From Roseateles asaccharophilus (GTDB lineage Bacteria; Pseudomonadota; Gammaproteobacteria; Burkholderiales; Burkholderiaceae_C), in the NCBI RefSeq assembly GCF_004362405.1, contig NZ_SNXE01000006.1:1-64000 (forward strand): DNA of 64,000 nucleotides, in the 5' to 3' direction. Position 1 is the first letter of the stretch. Each line of letters starts with the position of its first letter. Positions 42,751-51,790 of this stretch are shown piece after piece. The position numbers and the translations under genes were made by a program. The notes beneath the pieces were generated by a model, which had not been told where the DNA came from, did no database searches, and saw nothing but the letters and a program-made list of their open reading frames with translations.

Positions 42751-45483
42751 ATGAACCCCCGCCCGATAACCCTTGCCGTGACGGCCCTGCTGAGCTTGCA
42801 GGCCTCCCAGACCCTGGCGCAAGCCACCGAGACAACGCCCAGCAGCAACGCCGAGGCCGTGCAACTCAAGCGCGTCCTCGTCACCGGCAGCCACATCCGG
42901 CGCCTCGACAAGGAGGGTGCCGCGCCCGTCACCGTCTTCACCCGTGAAGATATCGAGCGCACCGGCAACACCTCGGTAGGCGACCTGATGCGCGAACTGA
43001 GCATCCAGGGCTCCCTCAACATCAACGAGAACCAGCTCAGCGGCTACACGCCGGGCGCGCAAAGCATGAACCTGCGCGGCCTGGGCGGCCAGTCCACGCT
43101 GGTGCTGGTGAACGGTCGCCGCCTGGTGAACTATCCGCGCGCGGCCGGCGCCGAGTTCTTCGGCGACCTCAACTCCCTGCCCATGCATGCAGTGGAGCGC
43201 ATCGAAGTGCTGCGCGATGGCGCCTCCGCGCTCTACGGCTCGGATGCCATCGCCGGCGTGGTGAACTTCATCCTGCGCGACAACTACCAGGGTCTGGACC
43301 TGGATCTGCAGGTCGGCGAGTCCAAGTACAAGGACGCCGGCCGGCGCACCGTCTCGGCAGTGGCCGGTTTCGGCGAACTCCGCGAGCAGGGCTTCAATGT
43401 CTGGGGCAACGTCGAGCTCTCGCAGCGCGACCCCTACTTTCAGGGGCGCCGCAAGGACAGCTACATCGGCAATCGCGATGCACGCCCCTGGGGCTGGCTC
43501 AATGACCTGAGCCGCTACAGCACCTACGGCAATCTCAACCTGCCGCTGAAGGCCCCCAAGGACGACCCCGTCACCGGCCGCAAGCAGGTGCGCACCCTGC
43601 TGATCCCGCTCAACAAGGCCTGCGATGCCGCACGCCTGTACGAGCACCCCAACCCGATCTTCGGCGGCAAGGCCTGCTGGTTCGACGAGTTCCACGACAC
43701 CCAGACCCAGGCCGGCAGCGAATCGGAGCGGCTGGCCTTCAACGGCCGCGCCAGCTTCCTCATCAACGACAGCACCGAAGGCTTCGTGGCCCTGACCGCC
43801 ACCCGCAACACGGCCGATGTGCGGCGCATTCCCGAGCTCTATGGGCCCTGGAATGAAGTGAAGCTGGGCCCGAATCACCCGCAATACCCCAAGGCAGCGG
43901 ATCTGCCCGCCGGTTTCAGCCTGGACGATATCGCGGCCACCCAGATCACCTACAACTTCGCCGATGTGGGCGGCGCTGGTGCCCATGTGGTGAGCGAGTA
44001 CCGCAACCTGAACGCCGGCCTGCGCGGCAGCTTCGGCGACTGGGATTGGGACACCGGCCTGAGCGTCCAGCGCGCCCGCGCCGATGCCACCCGCGTGGGT
44101 GAGCTGCTGAAGGACCCGGTCCACAAGGCCATTGAAAGCGGCGCCTACCGCTTCGGCGGCCCCAACCCGCAGTCCCTGCTCGACAGCCTGCAGGGCAAGA
44201 CCACCGACGCCTTCCGCACCAGCCTGCAGACCGTCGACGCGCGAGTGTCCAACGCCAAGGTCTTCAAGCTGCCGGCCGGTTCCGTGGGTCTGGCCCTCGG
44301 TGTCGAGAGCCGCAAGGAGTCCTACTGGGCCAAGCTTGACCCGCTGGCCAGCACCGGCGCCTTCCTGAGCATCGTCACCATGCCGGACGGCTGGGACATC
44401 AGCCGGCGCGTCAACGCCGCCTACGGCGAGCTGAGCATCCCCCTGCTCAAGACCCTTGAAGCCCAGGTGGCGCTGCGCCACGACCGCTACAGCGACGCTG
44501 GCGGCGCCACCAAGCCCAAGCTTGCGCTGAAGTGGCGCCCGGCTGCCGAGCTGATGCTGCGCGCGACCTATGCCGGCGGCTTCCGCGCGCCCAATGTGCT
44601 GGAGGTGCGACCGCTGGAGATCCAGAGCCTTGGCTCGGTCCGGGACCCGCAGCGCTGCGTGGGCAGTGACTGCGACGCCTTCCCCGTGGTGGCCAACGGC
44701 GGCAACCCCGCACTCAAGCCCGAGCAGGCCAAGAGCTGGTTCCTGGGCCTGGGCTACGAGCCCCTGCCCGGCCTGAGCTTCACGCTGGACTACTGGAAGA
44801 TCGAGCGCGATAACGAGATCGTGGACGCCAACCCCCAGTACATCCTGGACAATCCGGACAAGTTCCCCGGCGCCGTGATCCGCGCCCCGCTGGACCCGCT
44901 GGACCCGCCCGAGTACAAGGCCGGCAAGATCAGCTTGATCAAGGCCATCAAGCGCAATCTGGCCCTGACCCGCACGGACGGCCTGGATTTCGAGGCACGC
45001 AAGTCGCTGCGCACCGAAGGCTGGGGCCGCTTCGACTTCAAGGCCGAGGGCACCTATGTGCTGAACTTCGCCAGCAAGGAGACGCCGCAAGCCCGCTGGG
45101 AAGAAACCCAGGGCATCTATGGCCAGCCCCAGCTGCGCTACGAGTTGGGCGTGGACTGGAGCCTGGGCAACTGGGGCCTGGGCCTGCAGCGCCGCACGGT
45201 GGGCAAGTTCAACAGCAGCAATCCGGAGCGCAGCGACTACTGCGCCACCGCCAAGCGCAACAACAAGTCCACCGACTGGTGCCGCATCCCGGCCTTCTCG
45301 ACCTACGAGTTCGCGGTGCGCCACAAGGGCCTGGTCAAGGGACTGGAGCTGCAGCTCCATGTTGACAACCTGTTCAACAAGACCCCGCCGCTCAATATCG
45401 ACGACGGCAGCCAGCGCATCTTCGGCGGCCTGCACAGCTCCATGGGGCGCTATGTGCAGCTGAGCGCCCGCTACCGCTACTGA
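42751..45483 (+). CDS. TonB-dependent receptor
   Basis: The 910-residue outer-membrane receptor has a signal peptide (LAVTALLSLQASQTLAQ), a TonB-box-like segment (LKRVLVTGSHIRR), a plug (GDLMRELS, then LRGLGGQSTLVLVNGRRL and DGASALYGSDAIAGVVNFI), and a barrel ending SARYRY. GGAGG precedes the ATG. The set of flanking genes suggests uptake of mannose-rich glycans or glycopeptides, while the receptor family also includes peptide and siderophore receptors. It is the first gene of a rightward group with a secreted protease and a solute-binding protein. Confidence 0.93.
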   Translation: MNPRPITLAVTALLSLQASQTLAQATETTPSSNAEAVQLKRVLVTGSHIRRLDKEGAAPVTVFTREDIERTGNTSVGDLMRELSIQGSLNINENQLSGYTPGAQSMNLRGLGGQSTLVLVNGRRLVNYPRAAGAEFFGDLNSLPMHAVERIEVLRDGASALYGSDAIAGVVNFILRDNYQGLDLDLQVGESKYKDAGRRTVSAVAGFGELREQGFNVWGNVELSQRDPYFQGRRKDSYIGNRDARPWGWLNDLSRYSTYGNLNLPLKAPKDDPVTGRKQVRTLLIPLNKACDAARLYEHPNPIFGGKACWFDEFHDTQTQAGSESERLAFNGRASFLINDSTEGFVALTATRNTADVRRIPELYGPWNEVKLGPNHPQYPKAADLPAGFSLDDIAATQITYNFADVGGAGAHVVSEYRNLNAGLRGSFGDWDWDTGLSVQRARADATRVGELLKDPVHKAIESGAYRFGGPNPQSLLDSLQGKTTDAFRTSLQTVDARVSNAKVFKLPAGSVGLALGVESRKESYWAKLDPLASTGAFLSIVTMPDGWDISRRVNAAYGELSIPLLKTLEAQVALRHDRYSDAGGATKPKLALKWRPAAELMLRATYAGGFRAPNVLEVRPLEIQSLGSVRDPQRCVGSDCDAFPVVANGGNPALKPEQAKSWFLGLGYEPLPGLSFTLDYWKIERDNEIVDANPQYILDNPDKFPGAVIRAPLDPLDPPEYKAGKISLIKAIKRNLALTRTDGLDFEARKSLRTEGWGRFDFKAEGTYVLNFASKETPQARWEETQGIYGQPQLRYELGVDWSLGNWGLGLQRRTVGKFNSSNPERSDYCATAKRNNKSTDWCRIPAFSTYEFAVRHKGLVKGLELQLHVDNLFNKTPPLNIDDGSQRIFGGLHSSMGRYVQLSARYRY

Positions 45484-45534
45484 TCGCCAGCAGCACGCCA
45501 CCACAAAGCGCCCCGCCCCCGCGGAGCGCGCTCA

Positions 45535-46338
45535 TTGACAATCCCCACCACCATGCCTATCACGCCTTCCGCACGCATCGCCGCCCTGGTCCTGGCGGCC
45601 GCACTCGGCGCCTGTGCCAGCCCCACCCAGCACGACGAAGCCTGGACCCGCGTTGCCAGCCCGACGCTGGACTATCGCCCGGACGCCTCACCGGGGGCCA
45701 AGGCCTTTGCCGCCCTGGTGCCCGATCCCCAGGCCTATCTGCACGACATCGCACGCAAGGTCGCCCGAACCCTCTACAAGAACCCGGCCGACGTGCCGGC
45801 CTTCTCCACGCTGGAGCTGCGCATCGAGCGCTGGGAGAATGAGCCCAAGGGTATTGCCTGGAAGGCCGGCGAGCCGCCGCGCATCACCGTCAATGTCAAC
45901 GCCTACTACCTCGAGAAATACGCCGCCGATGGCGGCAATGTGGCCGAGGAAGTGCGCGGCATCCTGTTCCACGAGATGACGCACGCCTACCAGCACTACA
46001 CCGGCATGGCTCCCCAGGCCATCGAAGGCGTGGCCGACCTGGTGCGCTACAAGGCCGGCTACCAGCCGCCCCGCCACCGCAAGACCGGCGGCAGCTTCAA
46101 GGACGGCTACAAGACCACCTCCTTCTTCTTCGCCTGGCTGGAGGAGCACAAGGGCTTCCGGGACTTCGGTATCTGCTTCAACGCCAGCGCCAGCCCCAAT
46201 GGCCCGGCCAGCGGGCAGGTCACGCCCTGGAGCTGGGAGGCCGCGACGGCCGCCTGCACCGCCGGCGGCCGGATCGACGAGCTCTGGAGCGAGTACCAGG
46301 TCTGGGTGGCGCAGAACCCGAGTCAGACGCAGCGCTGA
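45535..46338 (+). CDS. Basic secretory protein-type secreted metallopeptidase (lipoprotein)
   Basis: This 267-residue protein has a lipobox LGAC near residue 27 and the zincin motif HEMTHAYQH near residue 145. The sequence around it (LFHEMTHAYQHYTG, then AIEGVADLVRYKAGY) matches the basic secretory protein family, putative secreted peptidases. The start is TTG 45535, which has GGAG eight bases upstream; ATG 45553 has no ribosome site. It may cut glycoproteins so that glycopeptides reach the receptor and mannosidase. It is 51 bp after the TonB receptor and 5 bp before the next gene. Confidence 0.85.
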   Translation: MTIPTTMPITPSARIAALVLAAALGACASPTQHDEAWTRVASPTLDYRPDASPGAKAFAALVPDPQAYLHDIARKVARTLYKNPADVPAFSTLELRIERWENEPKGIAWKAGEPPRITVNVNAYYLEKYAADGGNVAEEVRGILFHEMTHAYQHYTGMAPQAIEGVADLVRYKAGYQPPRHRKTGGSFKDGYKTTSFFFAWLEEHKGFRDFGICFNASASPNGPASGQVTPWSWEAATAACTAGGRIDELWSEYQVWVAQNPSQTQR

Positions 46339-46343
46339 GCGGC

Positions 46344-48161
46344 ATGGGTATGCAGCGTCGCCAACTACTTCTCAGCGCCGCGCTCGGTGTCGGCACCGGA
46401 CTGTGGCCCGACGCCCAGGCTGCCGCGTCGGTGCCTGCCTCGGGCGTGTTGCGCCTGGCCTTCAAGGCTGCCGAGACCGGCTTCGATCCGGCGCGCATCT
46501 CGGACGGCTATTCACGCGCGGTCACCGGCCACATCTTCGAGGCCTTGTACGGCTACGACCACCTGGCCCGGCCGGTCAAGATCCAGCCCCTGACCGCCGC
46601 CGCGCTGCCTGAGATCAGCGCCGACTTCCGCACTTTCACCATCCGACTGCGGCCGGGCATCTACTTCGCCGAGGACCCCGCCTTCAAGGGGCGCCGGCGC
46701 GAGCTGGTGGCGGCCGACTATGTCTACAGCTTCAAGCGCATCGCGGACCCGGCCTGGATGTCGCCCATGCTGCCCTTCGTGCTGACGGCCGGCATGATAG
46801 GCATGGACGAGTTGCGCGCCGCCGCCCTGGCTGGCGCACCCTTCGACTATGACCGTGAGATCGAGGGCCTGCGCGCGCTGGATCGCTACACGCTGCAGAT
46901 CCGCTGCCGCGCGCCGCGTCCGCGCCTGCTGGAACGCCTGGCGAGCTCGGACATCTTCGGGGCCGTGGCCCGCGAGGTCGTCGAAACCTACGGCCGCGAT
47001 GTGGACGCGCATCCGGTGGGCACCGGGCCCTTCCGCCTGGCCGCATGGCGGCGGAGCTCGCGCATCGTGCTGGAGAAGAACCCGCAGTACCGTGAACGCT
47101 TCTACACGGGCGAGCCCGCCGCCGACGATGCCGAGGGTCAGGCCTTGCTCAAACGCTTTGCGGGCCGCCGCCTGCCCCTGGTGGAGCGGGTGGAGATCGC
47201 CATCATCGAGGAGGATCAGCCGCGCTGGCTGAGCTTCCTGAACGGCGAGTTGGACGTGATGGCGGCTCCGGGCGATGGCGTGCCGGCGGCCTTCATTCCC
47301 CACGCGATCCAGCATGGCCAGCTGGCACCGCAGCTGCAAAAGCGCGGCATCCGCCTGCACCGCCAGCTCAATGCCGACTGCTCGCTCTATTTCTTCGGCA
47401 TGACGCATCCGGTGATCGGCGGCCTGGAGCCCGAGAAGATCGCACTGCGGCGCGCCATCAGCCTGGGCATCGATGTGGAGCGCAATATCAGCCTGCTGCG
47501 CCGCGGCCAGGGTGTGCCCGCGCAATCGCCCATCGTGCCGCACACCAGCGGCTACGACCCCGCCTTCAAGAGCGAGATGAGCAGCTTCGATCCGGCGCGC
47601 GCGCGCGCCCTGCTCGATGCCTACGGCTACAAGGACAGGGACGGCGACGGCTGGCGGGAACGGCCCGATGGCCAGCCCCTGACCCTGGAGATCGCGACCA
47701 CGCCCGACAGCGGCGCCCGCCAGGCCGACGAGTTGTGGCGCATCAATATGCATCGCCTGGGCCTGCGGGTGAAGTTCCTGCCGGCCAAGTTCCCCGAGCA
47801 TCTCAAGGCGGCGCGCGCCGGCAAGCTGATGATCTGGGGCTTCGCGGTGCAGAGCGATGTCCCCGACGGTCTGGCTGCGCTCGCCCGCTACAACGGGGCG
47901 CAGGCCGGCTCGCAGAATGTCTCGCGCTTCGCCCTGCCCGCCTTCGATGCCGTCTACGAGCGCCTGGAGGCCCTGCCCGACGGCCCGGAGCGCGAGGCCC
48001 TGTTCCTGCAGGCCAAGCGCCTGGCCGTGGCCTATGCGCCCTACAAGATCACGGCCCACCTGCTCAGCAACGACCTGACCCAGCCCTGGGTCAGCGGCTA
48101 CCGTCGCCCCCTGTTCTGGAGCGACTGGTGGCAGTACGTGGAGGTCGGGCAGCTCAGCTGA
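46344..48161 (+). CDS. ABC transporter substrate-binding protein, family 5
   Basis: This 605-residue protein resembles the DppA/OppA family that binds peptides or oligosaccharides in the periplasm. It starts with a twin-arginine-like signal (MQRRQLLLSAALG). Family phrases include GTGPFRLAAW near residue 228 and RRAISLGIDVERN near 370. No permease or ATPase gene is in the window, so the transporter must be elsewhere or shared. The 3' end overlaps the fructokinase gene by 8 bp, tail to tail. Confidence 0.85.
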   Translation: MGMQRRQLLLSAALGVGTGLWPDAQAAASVPASGVLRLAFKAAETGFDPARISDGYSRAVTGHIFEALYGYDHLARPVKIQPLTAAALPEISADFRTFTIRLRPGIYFAEDPAFKGRRRELVAADYVYSFKRIADPAWMSPMLPFVLTAGMIGMDELRAAALAGAPFDYDREIEGLRALDRYTLQIRCRAPRPRLLERLASSDIFGAVAREVVETYGRDVDAHPVGTGPFRLAAWRRSSRIVLEKNPQYRERFYTGEPAADDAEGQALLKRFAGRRLPLVERVEIAIIEEDQPRWLSFLNGELDVMAAPGDGVPAAFIPHAIQHGQLAPQLQKRGIRLHRQLNADCSLYFFGMTHPVIGGLEPEKIALRRAISLGIDVERNISLLRRGQGVPAQSPIVPHTSGYDPAFKSEMSSFDPARARALLDAYGYKDRDGDGWRERPDGQPLTLEIATTPDSGARQADELWRINMHRLGLRVKFLPAKFPEHLKAARAGKLMIWGFAVQSDVPDGLAALARYNGAQAGSQNVSRFALPAFDAVYERLEALPDGPEREALFLQAKRLAVAYAPYKITAHLLSNDLTQPWVSGYRRPLFWSDWWQYVEVGQLS

Positions 48162-49101
48162 GCTCGATGCGGCCGAGCCAGTCCTGGAGCTGGCCGGCCG
48201 TGGGCGGGCAGGCGCCCGCACCCAGGCAGGCCAGGGTGCCGCCCGCCACGGCACTGCGCAGATGCTGCTCGGCCCCGGCCTGGGGTGCCTGCATCAGGCT
48301 GTACAGCAAGGCGGCCATGGAGGCATCGCCGGCGCCGACGGTGTCCACCACCTCGATGCGCGGCGCGCGAGCCCGCAGCGTCTGCGCCCCCAGGTGCAGC
48401 TCCGCGCCGGCGGCGCCCAGGGTCAGCAGCACCAGCGCCTCGGGGTTCCAGGCGCGCAGCCGGGCCAGCCCGGCGCGCGGGTCGGCGCAGCGGAACAGGC
48501 CGCAAAGGTCTTCGTCCGATACCTTGATCACGTCCGCCAGCCGGCACATGCGCTCCAGCATGGCGTCGTAGCGGGCGTCCATCGCCACGCGGAAGTTGGG
48601 GTCGTAGGCGATGCGTCCGCCCGCGGCCTTGAAGGCCTGGGCCTGCTGCAGCAGTTGCTCGGCCAGCGGCGGTCGCGCTAGGCTGATGCCTCCGAACAGC
48701 GCCCACTGCGCCGCCTGCGGCCAACCCGTCGGCAGATGCCGGGCGTCGAAATGCAGATCGGCGCTGTTCTCCCCCACGAAGAAATAGCGCGGGGGATCGG
48801 TCTGGTAGACCAGGGCCAGCAGCGGCGGCCGCTCGAGCTGCTGCAGGAAGCGCAGATCCAGACCGGCCTCCGCGCTGGCAGACCACAAAGCCTGGCCCAG
48901 CACGTCGGCGCTGACCGCGCCGGCGAAGGCGCTCGTCATGCCCAGACGGGCCACGGCGCGCGCCACGTTCCAGGGTGCGCCGCCGCAGCTGCTGCGCCAT
49001 TGATCGCCATCGCCGCAGCGAACCATATCGGTCAGCGCCTCACCGAAGGCGATGAAGCGCGGCAAGGCGGCATCGCACGCAGGATGAAGTTGCGCGCTCA
49101 T
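48154..49101 (-). CDS. PfkB-family carbohydrate kinase, probable fructokinase
   Basis: This ribokinase-fold enzyme has 315 residues. It has the N-terminal CGGAPWNVARAVARLG and the catalytic anion-hole motif VDTVGAGDAS near residue 250. Its resemblance to fructokinases and its position in one operon with an AGE isomerase suggest it phosphorylates fructose to fructose 6-phosphate. Translation is coupled: its start overlaps the isomerase stop (ATGA). Confidence 0.88.
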   Translation of the reverse strand: MSAQLHPACDAALPRFIAFGEALTDMVRCGDGDQWRSSCGGAPWNVARAVARLGMTSAFAGAVSADVLGQALWSASAEAGLDLRFLQQLERPPLLALVYQTDPPRYFFVGENSADLHFDARHLPTGWPQAAQWALFGGISLARPPLAEQLLQQAQAFKAAGGRIAYDPNFRVAMDARYDAMLERMCRLADVIKVSDEDLCGLFRCADPRAGLARLRAWNPEALVLLTLGAAGAELHLGAQTLRARAPRIEVVDTVGAGDASMAALLYSLMQAPQAGAEQHLRSAVAGGTLACLGAGACPPTAGQLQDWLGRIELS

Positions 49102-50339
49102 GCGCCCGTCTCCCTGGAAGCTGCCCTGAAGGCGGCCACCAGCTCGTAGCAGGCACCCATGGTGTGATAGTCGGTCTTGCCGGCCGGGCTCTTCTCGTCG
49201 CTGTAGGCACTGTTGTCAGCGCGCAGGATGCGGAACCAGGCGCCATGGCGGTGGTCGATCATGTGCTGCCAGCTGTAGGCCCACAGCCGCTCGTACCAGT
49301 CCCAGAAGCGGGCCTCGCCGGTGCGCAGCGCCAGCAGGCCCGCGGCGGCCAGGCTTTCCGCCTGCACCCAGAAGTACTTGTCGCTGTCGCAGACCTCGCC
49401 CTGCAGGCCGAAGCCATAGACCATGCCGCCATGCTCGGCGTCCCAGCTGCGCTGCAGCGCCGCGTCGAACAGCTCGATCGCGCGCGGCAGCAGCCAGTCC
49501 GAGGGACCGGCCAGATGCGCGGCATGGCGCTCCATGATCAGCAGCAGCTTGGCCCATTCGGTCAGATGGCCGGGCTGGTAGCCCCAGGGCCGGAAGATAT
49601 TGCTCTTGTCCTCGCGGTTGTAGTCCCAGTCCACCGACCAGTCCGGGCGGTAGTGCTCCCAGATCAGGCCGCCGGCAAGCGCGGCCTGGCGCTGCGTGAT
49701 GGCGCGCGCCAGGGTTTCGGCGCGGTGCAAATAGCGCTGCTCACCGGTGGCCTCGTAGGCGGCCAGCAAGGCTTCGCAGGCGTGCATATTGGCGTTCTGC
49801 CCGCGGTAGGGCGAGAGCTCGCGCCAGTCGGCACTGGCTTCGTCGGCATAGAGCCTCGCAGCCGGCTCCCAGAAGCGCTGCTCCATCAGGGCCCAGGTCT
49901 CATCGATCCAGGCCCGCGCATGAAGCTCGCCGGCCATCAATGCGTGGGCATAGGCCAGCATGACGAACGCCAGGCCGTAGGCATGGTTGCTGCCATCCAG
50001 CACCCGGGCCTGGCCCTCGTGCCAGTCCAGCAGCCAGGCATAGCCGCCGGTCTGCGGGTTGCGATGGGCGCCGCGCAGGAACTCCAGTCCATGGCGCATG
50101 GCGTCCTGATGCCGGCGCTCGCCGAACTCGCGCCAGGCCATGGCCTGGTTGAAGATGAAGCGCGTGCTGCTGACCAGGTGACGCTGGCGCCGGTCATAGA
50201 CCTGGCCGTCATCACGGTAGAAGTGGAAGAAGCCGCCGCTCGCGTCGACACAGCGAGGATCGTAGAAGTCCAGCGTGTGTCGCACATGGGCCAGCAAGGC
50301 CACTGGCTGGCGGAAGTCGGGCTGAGGAGGAACGGGCAT
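49098..50339 (-). CDS. AGE-family isomerase/epimerase, probable D-mannose isomerase
   Basis: The 413-residue enzyme has the (alpha/alpha)6 barrel of the N-acylglucosamine 2-epimerase family. Active-site-type phrases are STRFIFNQAMA, GQNANMHACEA, GYQPGHLTEWAKL and KTDYHTMGACYEL, the pattern of mannose isomerases. The family also contains epimerases for GlcNAc and cellobiose, so specificity rests on the neighbours: a mannosidase, and a fructokinase one gene downstream. It should convert mannose to fructose in the cytoplasm. Confidence 0.88.
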   Translation of the reverse strand: MPVPPQPDFRQPVALLAHVRHTLDFYDPRCVDASGGFFHFYRDDGQVYDRRQRHLVSSTRFIFNQAMAWREFGERRHQDAMRHGLEFLRGAHRNPQTGGYAWLLDWHEGQARVLDGSNHAYGLAFVMLAYAHALMAGELHARAWIDETWALMEQRFWEPAARLYADEASADWRELSPYRGQNANMHACEALLAAYEATGEQRYLHRAETLARAITQRQAALAGGLIWEHYRPDWSVDWDYNREDKSNIFRPWGYQPGHLTEWAKLLLIMERHAAHLAGPSDWLLPRAIELFDAALQRSWDAEHGGMVYGFGLQGEVCDSDKYFWVQAESLAAAGLLALRTGEARFWDWYERLWAYSWQHMIDHRHGAWFRILRADNSAYSDEKSPAGKTDYHTMGACYELVAAFRAASRETGA

Positions 50340-50444
50340 GAGCTGGGAAAGCGCGGTCGATCAAGCCGCTATTACACGCCAGCCGACGCCCCGCGCCAGC
50401 CCAGGGCGGCCCGAGGATTGCTACAGCCCGCCCCCCAGGGAAAC

Positions 50445-51755
50445 TCAGGCCAGCTCTTCCTTGCGGATGCGCACGATGGGCGCCAGCACCGTTTCCAGGG
50501 CCTGCATCTGGGTCAGGGCCTTGTCCATGCGGCCTTCCAGGGTCTCATGGGTCAGGATGATCAGATCGGTCTGCTTCTCGCCCTCGCCGGACTCGCGCTG
50601 CAGCACGGCGTCGATGGAGATGTCGTGCTCGGCCAGGATGGTGGTGATGCGCGAGAGCACGCCGGCCTGGTCGGCCACGACCAGACGCAGGTAGAAGCTC
50701 GTCGCCACCTGGGCCATGGGCAGGATGGGCGTGTCGCTCATCGCATCGGGGCGGAAGGCCAGATGCGGCACGCGGTGCTCGGGGTCGGCGGTGTGCAGGC
50801 GGGTGATGTCCACCAGGTCCGCCACCACGGCCGAGGCGGTGGGCTCGGAGCCGGCGCCCTTGCCGTAATAGAGCGTGGTGCCCACGGCATCGGCCTGCAC
50901 CAGCACCGCGTTCATCGCGCCTTCCACATTGGCGATCAGGCGCTGGGCCGGGATCAGGGTCGGGTGCACGCGCAGCTCGATGCCGGCCTCGCGGCGGCGC
51001 GCGATGCCCAGCAGCTTGATGCGGTAGCCCAGCTGCTCGGCGTACTTGATGTCGGCGGCCTGCAGCTTGGTGATGCCCTCCACATGGGCCTTGTCGAACT
51101 GCACCGGGATGCCGAAGGCAATGGCGCTCATGATGGTGGCCTTGTGCGCAGCGTCCACACCCTCAATGTCGAAGGTGGGGTCGGCCTCGGCATAGCCCAG
51201 GCGCTGAGCCTCCTTGAGCACCACGCCAAAGTCCAGGCCCTTGGAGCGCATCTCCGAGAGGATGAAATTGGTGGTGCCATTGATGATGCCGGCGATCCAC
51301 TCGATGCGATTGGCCGTCAGCCCCTCGCGCAGCGCCTTGATGATGGGAATGCCACCGGCCACCGCGGCCTCGAAGGCCACGATCACGCCCTTGGCATGGG
51401 CGGCGGCAAAGATCTCGGTGCCATGCACGGCCAAGAGGGCCTTGTTGGCGGTGACCACATGCTTGCCGGCGGCAATCGCCTCCAGCACCAGGGTCTTGGC
51501 CACGCCGTAGCCGCCAATCAGCTCGACCACGATGTCGATCTCGGGGTTGGCGATGACCTTGCGTGCATCATCGACCACCTCGCAGGCGTCGCCCGCGATG
51601 CTCTTGGCGCGGGCCAGGTCCAGATCGGCCACCATGGCGATCTCGATGCCACGGCCGGCACGCCCACGAATCTCTTCCTGGTTACGGCGCAGCACCTGGA
51701 AGGTGCCGCTGCCCACGGTGCCAATGCCCAAGAGGCCGACTTTGATCGCTTTCAT
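50445..51755 (-). CDS. hom: Homoserine dehydrogenase
   Basis: The 436-residue enzyme reduces aspartate semialdehyde to homoserine. It opens with MKAIKVGLLGIGTVGSGTF, an NAD(P)-binding fold, has the family stretch INGTTNFILSEM near residue 170, and ends with an ACT domain (VADQAGVLSRITTILAEHDIS). The open frame extends to 51794, but ATG 51755 fits the family. It follows alaA on the same strand. Its usual downstream partner thrC is 11 kb away. Confidence 0.95.
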   Translation of the reverse strand: MKAIKVGLLGIGTVGSGTFQVLRRNQEEIRGRAGRGIEIAMVADLDLARAKSIAGDACEVVDDARKVIANPEIDIVVELIGGYGVAKTLVLEAIAAGKHVVTANKALLAVHGTEIFAAAHAKGVIVAFEAAVAGGIPIIKALREGLTANRIEWIAGIINGTTNFILSEMRSKGLDFGVVLKEAQRLGYAEADPTFDIEGVDAAHKATIMSAIAFGIPVQFDKAHVEGITKLQAADIKYAEQLGYRIKLLGIARRREAGIELRVHPTLIPAQRLIANVEGAMNAVLVQADAVGTTLYYGKGAGSEPTASAVVADLVDITRLHTADPEHRVPHLAFRPDAMSDTPILPMAQVATSFYLRLVVADQAGVLSRITTILAEHDISIDAVLQRESGEGEKQTDLIILTHETLEGRMDKALTQMQALETVLAPIVRIRKEELA

Positions 51756-51790
51756 CTGGAGTCTCAATTCGTCTGGATTAGGTTCGTTCT

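Noticed and set aside
42547-45504. A 985-codon open frame on the minus strand over the second TonB receptor
   Set aside because: It is an antisense shadow of the receptor; no ribosome site or recognisable domain.
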